This document shows positions 55,683-64,000 of a DNA stretch of 64,000 nt, one piece after another. The position numbers were made by a program, and so were the translations under genes. The DNA comes from Canis aureus (Eukaryota > Chordata > Mammalia > Carnivora > Canidae): positions 34,947,552-35,011,551 of the forward strand of contig NC_135622.1 in the NCBI RefSeq assembly GCF_053574225.1, read 5' to 3'. The notes under the pieces were generated by a model. That model had not been told where the DNA came from, made no database searches, and saw only the letters and a program-made list of their open reading frames with translations. The stretch's first letter is position 1. Every line of letters begins with the position of its first letter.

Positions 55683-57034
55683 CACAAAACCGAAGAGGAT
55701 CCTGAAGACAGAAGACATGACAACAAAACATATGGGATTCAGAAGGACATATCCTGGACAGAAAAAGGACATTAGGTCACAGTGAAGGAAATTCAAATAA
55801 AGTCTGAACTTCAGATAATAATAATGTATCTGTTATCAGCTCATTAGGGTGAAAAATGTACCATAATAATGTAAGCTGCTAACACTGGGGGCAACTGTGT
55901 GTGGAGCATATAGGAGTTTCTGCACTCCCTTGGAAACTCTTCTAAAATAAAAACCTTAGGAAGACAACACCGACAACAGAAAAGCAGTGGTTGCCAGGTG
56001 GGTGGGGATGGGGGCGGTGTGCTGGAACATCAGGCTCTTCCTTCTCAAGCCCTATCTGGCCCCCACAGTAGAATGCTACTGCAGATTCAGAGTCCTTTCC
56101 CAGCCACAGTCCCACTACAGAGCCCTAAGATGAGGAAGGTAAAGCATGTTCCATGTGCACCAGAAAAGCAGCTGACTAATGAAAGTGGGGTTAGCAAACT
56201 AAACCTAACCTCTTATTGTTCTCAAACAGGGGTCCAGAGGGAGGCAATAAAGCTGTAAAATTTAGTCTGAAATCTTAAATATGTCCAAACACCAGTTGCC
56301 AACTAACCTGCCCAAAATCTGACAGGAAATTCAAACCAGAATGTTTCCTGTTTTGAGGTGCCATTTTTGCTTCTTCTTTTTTATCTTTTTTTTTTTCTTT
56401 TACTTCTTGTTAAGAACAACCATGAGTTGGTAATGAAACATTTGAATCAGATGGAAGGAATAAAACTTGGGATAAAATGGCACAGAACCAAACAAATCCC
56501 TGGAGCTGAAGAAAATCCTGGCAGTGGTAGGAAGTCAGGCCTTTTCAATATGGATCTGAATGAAGTCAACCTCAAAGCCAAACGTATGGGTGTGAAACTT
56601 CATAAAATGGAAGCATGGAAACGCAAGTGTTCACGAATGGAAGCTGATTAATTTTCCAAAGCTCCATTGAGCATGTTGTTTCAGATCAGCTGAAGCTCAA
56701 ACTGCTATTGACTCCAGGCTCACAGCAGGAGTAATATGGATATTATGAAAAACTCTTGTATCTATTGGCCTCAGGTCATTCCTTCTTTGTGAGAAGATCC
56801 TTTCTGGCTCCTGTATCCTAATGGAAGAAGGTTCTGATCTTTAAGTGTTCTGAGCCATGGGAATAACTGTCCAAATTTAGTACTTTTCAAACCTCTTTTT
56901 CAGAAGGGAAATTCTTGTATGAGACAGTCTTATCTGGAACCCTAATATATAATCAATTAAAATCAGAGCTACTCCGGATGAGAAGGAGGAGAGGACACAG
57001 AGCCACCTCATTTAATGATTATATTATGTATACG
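54613..57034. other. Intergenic, nothing recognised apart from a (CA)n
   Basis: No gene is supported. The 97-codon frame at 56358-56651 begins in a T-rich tract and the remainder (about 30-97, Lys/Glu-rich) is not a family I recognise, though a decayed coding relic cannot be excluded. Confidence 0.4.
55645..55680 (+). repeat. (CA)n microsatellite
   Basis: Uninterrupted array of about 18 CA units, likely length-polymorphic. Confidence 0.95.
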
Positions 57035-57345
57035 GTGGAGGTACCTACTCTCCCCATCCTATGCAGCTGAAAATTTGCATATAACTTTTGGCTCCTCGAA
57101 ACTTAACTACTGTTGACTAGAACACTTACCAATGACATAAACAGTCTATTAACACTTATTTTGTATGTTATATGTACTGTATACAATGTTCTTACAATAA
57201 AGTGAGCTAGAAAAAACAAAATGTTATTCAGAAAATCATAAGGAAGAGAAAATACATTTATAATACTTACTGTATTTATCAAAAAAAGTTCATGTGTAAG
57301 TGGACCCTTACAGTTCAAACACATGTTGTTCAAAGGTCAAGTTTG
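57035..57345 (+). repeat. Old nonautonomous DNA transposon
   Basis: 'gaaaatttgcatataactttt', 'aaacttaactactgttgac', 'tgacataaacagtctattaac', 'cataaggaagagaaaataca' and 'gtaagtggacccttacagttc' with 'gttgttcaaaggtcaa' follow a common mammalian element ending in ..GTGTTGTTCAAGGGTCAACTG. The left terminus is lost. I think it is Tigger-type but cannot fix the family. Confidence 0.65.
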
Positions 57346-57589
57346 TGTTTATTTCATGTATATAAAAACCACATCATTTATAGGAATGGTGTTTAAAAAT
57401 TGCCCTAATGTATAGTATTTATTTAATTGAAACAGATAAATACATTTTTCATTATAAATTATGTTAATAAATAATCTTACTTTACATTTGTGTAATTGGT
57501 AGACTTCCTTGTCCCTGGGAACCCTAGGGACTAAAGTGTTTCAAAACACTTAGAGATGAAAGGAAGAAAAGCCCTAAGATGAATTTGGC

Positions 57590-57990
57590 AGATATCGGCC
57601 AGATGCTCATCTATCCCATTCCCTCCTCCTGGGAACAGGGGAGTAGCACATATTCCAGCTGCCCTTGCAAATAACTTAGGATCATGTGACTGAGTTCTGG
57701 TCAATGGAATATAATTGAAAATAAGATGTATCTCTTTTAGGCCTTGTTTCTAAAAGTTCTCATGCACTCTTCTATGATCTCCTCCTCTATCTCTCTTGTC
57801 TGTACACTGGAAAGGATGGACAGCTAGTTGGTAGCTACAAAATAGAAGTAGTTTCTGTCTAGCCCTTGAGTTTCTTTTCTATATGAGACTGACTCAGGAA
57901 ACCTATGTTGGTAGCATCACAGCATAGTGTGAGCAAGAAATACGTTCATGGGTTAGGCCACTGAGATTTGAAGGTTTGTTACCAGAGTGA
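57590..57990 (+). mobile_element. Old LTR of MLT1-like type
   Basis: 'taggatcatgtgactgagttc', 'tggtcaatggaatata', then near the 3' end 'gtgtgagcaagaaatacg' and 'ggccactgagatttgaagg' with 'tttgttacc'. This is the layout of an old MaLR LTR. Confidence 0.5.
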
Positions 57991-59356
57991 GAAGATACAG
58001 AAGATATGGACTCTAAAATATATTTAATTTCCTTAAGAAGAATTTTTAAATTTTGTTAAGAGAGCTAATTTCAGTCTGAGTTTCCTCCATACCATAGATT
58101 CCTTTTTAAATGTATTACTAGAAAAAGGTTCTCTTTCATGAACTGGCACACATTATCTAAGCAGATAAAAATTATGTAATTTATCATGCCACCCTTTTTG
58201 CCCTATGTACCAGAAACCTTGGGTCAGAATTAATGTTTAATCACAATAATTGGCTTAGCCCTCTTGGTTAGCATATATGCCACTGATTTCCTTACATTGG
58301 TTTGGTTTTCTGTCTTTCTTAACAGTTTGTTGTTTTTTATTGTTTGAACCACTTGGTCCATTTTGGCAAAGGTTTTCTATAAACAAGTAAATCCTTCAAG
58401 AGAAATGACACTAGCAAACAAAATGTAATAAATGTTTGGAAATCTCTTTTAAAGCAACATTTCGCTTGCATGATATTAAAAGTTTCCCAACCACTGTGCC
58501 TATTTAAGTGGATGTTACATCACAATTAAATGGAGAAGTTTTGTACAACATAGTTATTTACAAAGCACCCTCCCTGTGGTGGAGGAACTCAGGCATAACC
58601 TTTGGCCTCACATTAGTCAATGACCAATGCTTGAACAGATTGCAATCATTTCTTTACATGCCCCAGATATATGAAGAGCATGAGTGGCAAATACATTTCT
58701 ATTTCATCAAAATTGGAGCCAGATTTTAAAAATATATTTCAGTTCAAATAACTTTGTTTTCTATCAAAACCTAAAAAATCCCCTGTAACTGTTCCCCTGA
58801 TGCCAAGACTAATAGGACATCTTTTTGCAGCAATCACTACTATTATTTTATTTTGTAAGGGTTTCTACAAGAATATTAATATGCTATTCTTCCTTTCTGG
58901 TTGATTGAATGAAAAAAAGCTGTTCTATAGCAAGTTCTGCTCCCACTTGTGGAAGAGTAGCTTCTAATAAAAACCCCAGCCTCACAAAAGAAGAAGGACA
59001 ACAAAGAACACGTGCAAGCTTGGTTCACCTGCCTGGTATGGGCTGTTTTCACACTATGAAAGGAGTCATAAACACATACTCCCAGATAGACGTATATTTC
59101 CCTTCCTCCTTTAATGCCATGGCTGCTTTACTTTAAAGGTCAAGGAGTGGTTATGAAGTCATCCAGCCCCAAGGGGCACATCTGAGTTCTTACCCTGGGA
59201 AAGACTCAAGAACAGTAAGAGTAAGACTCTGGATGGACCAACAGCATGAGAGGGATATGTTCACATTGTACTCTGCAGCCAGGGGGCTGGAGGCAACCCA
59301 GCACACTGCCCAATTTCAGCCTCCAACATAACAAGTCTCCAAATCTGGTAGCAGCA
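57991..59356. other. Intergenic, nothing recognised
   Basis: No gene or named repeat. AT-rich, repeat-poor part at 58030-58760. Confidence 0.4.
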
Positions 59357-59543
59357 GGATGCCTGGGTGGCTCAGTGGTTGAGCATCTGCCTTCGGCTCA
59401 GGGCTTGATCCCAAGGTCCTGGGATTGAGTTCTGCATCAGGGTCCCCATGGGAAGCCTGTTTCTCCCTCTGCTTATGTCTCTGCCTCTCTCTCTCTCTGT
59501 CTTTCATGAATAAATAAATAAAATCTTTGAAAAACAAAAACAA
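59357..59543 (+). mobile_element. SINEC copy
   Basis: Head 'ggatgcctgggtggctcagt', core, (TC)n, 'gaataaataaataaaatc' tail. AATCTGGTAGCAGCA (59342) and AATCTAGTAGCAGCA (59544) are a 15-bp duplication with one mismatch. Confidence 0.93.
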
Positions 59544-59934
59544 AATCTAGTAGCAGCAACAGTGGCTCTTTCTGGAGTATCTGGTCCCCCAGACTGAGTC
59601 TTCTATCCCCTCAGAGACATTCGTTTCTGCTTCCCCCTCCAGCAGCAGCACAAGGTGGGAGGAGCTGCCTTGTGGCTGGATTAAGTAAGCTGAGGAGATC
59701 TTATACAGGAAGGACTCAAGTAATGAAAAACATTTGTGTAATAATGGGACAGGCACTCAAGTCATTTTAGTTTGAATATTTAAGAAGATGTGACCTTATA
59801 TATTTTCCTCAAGATGGTGCACATCAAGTGCAAATGTAAAGATATACCCCCATTCCAAAGGGAGATAGGTATAGAATTTATCAATGTAATCCTTCATGGC
59901 AACCAATGAACAGAGTTTATACAGGATGAACTAA

Positions 59935-60035
59935 ATCAACTTAACATTTATTTATTAATAATGTGCCACTTATGCTATTTGCTAGGTATATAAAGACTAA
60001 ATATATATGATCCCTATCCATGAGAAGGTAATGGT
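59935..60035 (-). repeat. Short L2 3' end, reversed
   Basis: 'aacatttatttattaataatg' followed by 'tgccacttatgctatttgctagg' and 'atccctatccatgagaagg' is the reversed terminal part of L2. Confidence 0.5.
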
Positions 60036-60205
60036 CCCTGAACCTCTATCTGACCACTGGGAACCTTTGCCATTGGCATCACCTGGCCAAAATATTTTGC
60101 CCAAGGCTTGTCATTGTCTCATAAGCCAAAATTCTGAATGACAACCATTTTGACATAGATTTGGCAATAGCAATATGATGCCAACTATGGTAAGAAAATG
60201 GCACC

Positions 60206-60405
60206 AAGGGCACCTGGGTGGCTCAGTCGGGTAAGCATCTGCCTTCAGCTCAGGTCATGATTCAGGGGTCCTGGCACTGAGCCCTGCTTTGGGCTCCCTG
60301 CCCAGAGGTGAACCTGCTTCTTCCTCTCCTGCTCCCCCTGCTTATGCTTGCTCTCTTTCTCTCTGTCAAATAATCAAATAAAATCTTAAAAAAAAAAAAA
60401 AGAAA
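60206..60405 (+). mobile_element. Older Can-SINE
   Basis: 'gggcacctgggtggctcagt', 'ccttcagctcaggtcatgatt', 'ctgctccccctgcttatgc' and tail 'caaataatcaaataaaatc' plus A-run. The right end is set at the A-rich tail. Confidence 0.9.
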
Positions 60406-62091
60406 GAAAAAGTCACAACATCATGTTCTAGACACTGAGCCCAGTGATTTGGGGGAGCATTGACCCTCAAATCTCCCCAATCCAGCATCTACACCCTGAT
60501 TTCAACATTCCCGTGTTTGCTTCTTAATTGGGTCCTTTGGTGAAACCAAAGATTCTATTTGCTGATATTCTTGCCTCACTTTGTCTTTCAGCTAAAGCAG
60601 CTTTGGCATTTGATGTTCAAGAAGTCACCGCCATAAGATAGAGATTCTAGATCAAAGAGAAAGAGTTTCATTCAAGAGTATCCTCATCACTGACTGGTAG
60701 AGGTCAGATTTGTCAGATCTGTCAAACTGTCAGAGGACAGTTTGCTTTCATACAACGCTTCCTTTAGGTCAGGTGTCTATACCCCTGAGTCCTGGGAACT
60801 ATGAACCTCCTAAAGTTGTATGCAATATTGTGTGTGAATGGGGATATTTAACTGAGTCATTAAAGTCTGCCTTAATCAGTTTTGGTCTGATGGAAATGAA
60901 TAAAAGGATGATTTCTCCCTTGCCTCTCCTAAAGAGATAGACCAGTTTCCTTTTTCAGTATTCCTAGGACCTAGTTTTGCTCTAAAGATCACTTCCACCC
61001 ACTTCTTGACTGAGGGCCGAAGACAGAGCTGGGAATTACCTGGAAGAGAAAAAGCAAGGAGAGTCTGGTAGGTGGATGGGGGTGGGATGGATCAGTAGTG
61101 ATAGTAAGAGATAGTACCTGGGAATAGAACTGGGGGAGCAGCTGTCAATATAAGCTCTTCTGACAAAGCTCACAAGAGCAGACCAGAGGCATCAGGATCT
61201 CACATGAGAATGGTTGGAAACATGTTTCCTGGAGAAGCACCCAGAAAGTCTGGACGTGAGTGCTGCAGACTAGGAGCTCAGCACAGGTCCCTGAGGAGAA
61301 CCAGACAATATCACCTGCACCTCTGAGTGGAGGGCAAAAACCCCAAGAATATTGGGCTGAAATGTTGAGGCTCCCCCCAATATTCTGGTCCAGGTTTCCT
61401 GTATGGTCTCAAGTGAATAGTGAGGAAGAATGAGAACGCCCTCCCACAAATAATTGAACTTGGATTTCTCAACCACCTGGTGGGTGGAAGGCTGAGTCAG
61501 ATGGGATTTGGAAAAATTAAGGATGAGGCATTTCTTACACTTCCAAGATCACGGAGCAAAGACAAGCCGATTACATGCATATGTACACCTTCTTTTAGGA
61601 AAAGTGCCCAAAACTTTCCTCCAATTTTCAAAGAAACCTTAACTTTAGGAGATAGGCAGGGTTTTTAGGCTGGGCTCCCTGAGATGAGGATTCACGGTTT
61701 GTGAGCAAGTGACTTATTAAGAAAGTGCTTCCAGAGGAGACAGACAAGAAAGTGAGAGGCAGAGAAGGGAGGAGAGAAAGCCAAGCAAGGCTGCAGTATC
61801 AGGGAAAGCTCTGCAGAGGGGGCTTCCATCCCCCAGGAGACCTCTGGGGGGTGAGTTACACTTCTGAGTAGGACCAGCCGAGGTAAGGGAGCTGGGCTTT
61901 CACACCTGCTCACTTTGCTCAAGGGCCATGGGCAGGGCTGTGGGGAAGAAATTTCCAGGCACTTTGGGCTGAGGGCTCTCTGCACTGGCTCTGGTGGAAC
62001 CAAGGGTAGATTTCCAAAGAGCTTCAAATGCTGTCAAGTAGAATCAAAGGCATAACAAAACAAGGAGGGAATGTGCATGAAAATGGCCAAG
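60406..62091. other. Intergenic, nothing firmly recognised
   Basis: No gene is supported. 61680-62080 may be an old LTR-like block ('attcacggtttgtgagcaag', 'gacttattaagaaagtgc'), continuing beyond the SINE. The family is unclear. Confidence 0.35.
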
Positions 62092-62293
62092 CGGGACACC
62101 TGAGTGGCTCAGCGGTAGAGCGGTAGAGCGTCTGCCCTAGGCTCAGGTCCTGATCCCAGAATCTGGGATCAAGTCTGGCATCGGGCTCCTTGTGGGGAGC
62201 CTGCTTCTCCCTCTGCCTATGTCTCTGCCTCTGTGTGTGTGTGTGTGTGTGTCTCATGAATAAATAAATAAAATATTTTAAAAAAATTTTTTT
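62092..62293 (+). mobile_element. SINEC_Cf-like copy with an 8-bp duplication and (TG)n
   Basis: Head 'cgggacacctgagtggctcag', then CGGTAGAG twice in tandem (62113-62128), core, a (TG)n at about 62232-62252 in place of the usual (TC)n, and tail. Flanking 'aaaatggccaag' and 'aaagatggtcaag' look like a diverged target duplication. Confidence 0.9.
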
Positions 62294-62308
62294 AAAAAGA
62301 TGGTCAAG

Positions 62309-62922
62309 GAAAACCAAAAGGAAGCTGGGGGATCTGGGCAGGAGGACCAATATTATTCACTCCTCCCCTTGAAAAGTGTTCATAAAAAGGCCATGGTAAG
62401 GAGAGGGCCATAGGAAGGCTAAGGAAAGAAGAGACCCAGCAGACACAGGGCGGAGAAAAGGGAGGCTGTGCATGTGTAAAGCGGAGAGCTCCGAGGACCC
62501 ATGTGTCTGGAAGCCAGTAGTTCTGCTCCCCTCCTTCCAGAAAATGTCTCCTCACTGGGCATCTACCCGGTGTCTCTGCTAAGTGTCCATTAGTGTTTCC
62601 TGACACTCAGAGCCTCTGAGGGTTGCTCCTCTCTTGCAGTCCCTGCCTCTGGCCACTCTGCTGGGCCTTCTCTCCTGCTCCCTCCTACTGCTCACCACTC
62701 CTCTTCTAGCATCTCTATCTTCCAGGTCACCTCACCAATGTCTCCCTCTTCTTTAACGTTGAGAAGTGGAATCCTATGTGCTGCAGTCCTAGTCCCGGGA
62801 AGCTGTGCCCAGTGGGTCTCCTTCTCATAATCAAAACCACCCATGGAAGGTTGTTCCTAAGCAGGGACAGCTCTTTCCTGAGAGTCTGTAGTTGCTTCAT
62901 GTGATTCTCCCATCCCTGTTAC
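62309..62922. other. Intergenic, nothing recognised
   Basis: No gene is supported. The C/T-rich text may belong to the same old LTR-like block as 61680-62080. Confidence 0.35.
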
Positions 62923-63050
62923 ATACACACACACACACACAGACTGAGGCCCACGGAAATGGCAATCTGCCTAAGGCCACTTAACCAGTCAGTGATAGAA
63001 CTGGACAGGATCTCCAGTTCTTAACTCTCTCTTCAATGTCCCATACCTCC
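62923..63050 (-). repeat. Short (CA)n followed by a reversed MIR
   Basis: A (CA)n of about 9 units to 62941, then 'gactgaggcccacggaaatgg' and 'ctgcctaaggccacttaacc' with 'ctccagttcttaactc', the reversed MIR core. Confidence 0.6.
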
Positions 63051-63583
63051 TAACACACTGCCTCCCTCATGTTCAAGCATTTTGTATCAATGGTAATAAA
63101 TATACTTTCTTGGGGGAGGCAATTCAAGCTAAGTGTCAGATACATTCCACAAATACATGGAATTCTTTTTTTTTTTTCTTTGAATCTGAGAGGCTGAGGC
63201 ACATGGTATAAATGTGGAGAGGCAGAAATTAGCATACATTCCAAAATAAAGGGGACTTTCCAAAAACTAACAGACTCTCCTGGTTGAATGGGATTGTTTG
63301 CAGAAACTATTAATTTGAAAACCATATAGTGTCAATAAAAACACTTTCTTTGCTGAGTATTTTCTTATTCATTTCACCAAAATTATAGGGTGGGTGATAA
63401 AGTCAAAAGGTGTTTCAAATAGATAATTTTAATTACCTTCAAACAGAAAGAGATACTCTTCACTCCATTTCCAGAGAACGTATGTGAGCACCAGCAATCA
63501 CAGTGTTCGTTTTGGCTCAAGGGCCATGCAGGGCTCAGGTCGCCTACTGTCTCCTCTGAAGCCACACCTAACATGGTCCTTTA

Positions 63584-63769
63584 CAGATGACAAAGCACTT
63601 TTCACACATCGGACTTGATGTGATCCTCATAGCAACCTCATAGGACAGGTAAATGACTACCTCTTTTTACAAATAGGGAAACTGAACCTCTGAACAGTTA
63701 CCCAAAGGCAACCCACTAGCATGTGTCACAGTTCAGATCCAAATCCAACTTTCAGCTCCATACCCCATG

Positions 63770-63772
<3 letters not shown>
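63584..63772 (-). repeat. MIR, reversed
   Basis: 'ttttacaaatagggaaactg' with 'aacctctgaacagttaccc' and 'gttcagatccaaatccaac' followed by 'ccatgctct' is reversed MIR. Confidence 0.65.

Positions 63773-63813
<41 letters not shown>
63771..63813 (+). repeat. (TC)n(T)n low-complexity tract
   Basis: About 11 TC units followed by about 20 T. It may be the remnant of a reversed SINE tail or simple repeat growth. Confidence 0.75.
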
Positions 63814-63814
<1 letters not shown>

Positions 63815-64000
63815 CCATTCTGCTTAGTTACTGTTAGATGGGTCTTGTTAGGTGGCAAAAAGAAACCCAGCTAAACTGTAAATCACTACAGGTGGGATCT
63901 TATCTTCATAAAACAGGAGGTCTTGGCTGCACAGGAACTGTTAAATGCCTCCAGTGAATGGGTGGTTACTCCATGCCAGGCTCTCTTCCAGGGACAGAGC

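Noticed and set aside
56358..56651. 97-codon frame with Lys/Glu-rich C-terminal part
   Set aside because: First part is a T-rich tract; no family recognised. A decayed relic is possible but not supportable.
1..64000. CRISPR array, operon, phage or other prokaryotic system
   Set aside because: No regularly spaced repeats with unique spacers and no prokaryotic gene organisation; the sequence is mammalian.

Overview
The window is mammalian nuclear DNA, almost certainly from a canid (dog, wolf or close relative). It carries many tRNA-derived carnivore SINEs. Several are of the canid SINEC_Cf type, with heads like GGGATCCCTGGGTGGC, a polypyrimidine stretch and an AATAAATAAA tail. It also holds a carnivore-type LINE-1 and ordinary ancient mammalian repeats (MIR, L2, MaLR LTRs, Tigger and hAT relics). 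There is no bacterial-style gene organisation. The assignment rests on repeat families and on one recognisable gene, not on a database match.

Only one protein-coding gene is supported: CDC42EP3 (Cdc42 effector protein 3, Borg2). It is an uninterrupted 253-codon reading frame at 4549-5310 (+) with a perfect CRIB motif and the Borg homology segments. In other mammals this gene has a 5' UTR exon far upstream and a single coding exon. So 1-4417 is best read as the 3' part of its intron, 4418-4548 as the last part of the 5' UTR (after a plausible AG acceptor), and 5311 to about 6305 as 3' UTR. The intron end holds a carnivore SINE, an antisense SINEC_Cf, a MaLR LTR, a palindromic CRE-type site and a poly(A)-only insertion. 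The 5' UTR has a two-codon upstream ORF.

From about 6.3 kb to the end (64 kb) the window reads as intergenic or gene-desert DNA. In order it holds: a Tigger DNA transposon (8.8-9.2 kb); a possible decayed coding-derived segment (9.7-10.6 kb); two adjacent MaLR LTRs (12.4-13.3 kb); an L2 split by an ERV-type LTR (14.9-16.3 kb); a young SINEC_Cf inside a MIR (20.9 kb); two older L1 3' ends and a GGAA microsatellite (21.6-23.6 kb); further MaLR, L2 and MIR relics with scattered SINEs (24-35 kb); non-repetitive stretches at 25.8-27.1, 32.2-33.8 and 34.7-37.2 kb; a young 5'-truncated L1 with a 17-bp target duplication (47.3-48.9 kb); and a SINE- and microsatellite-rich tail (50-64 kb). Most open frames in this part are chance frames or lie inside L1, SINE or LTR sequence.

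No previously undescribed gene system was found. The most unusual signals are small-scale. Three 'tail-only' insertions have just an A- or T-rich tract between 14-16 bp direct repeats. One SINE has had its head replaced by an inverted copy of its own flank. One SINE hairpin shows what looks like paired compensatory changes. An antisense SINEC_Cf sits just upstream of the CDC42EP3 coding exon.
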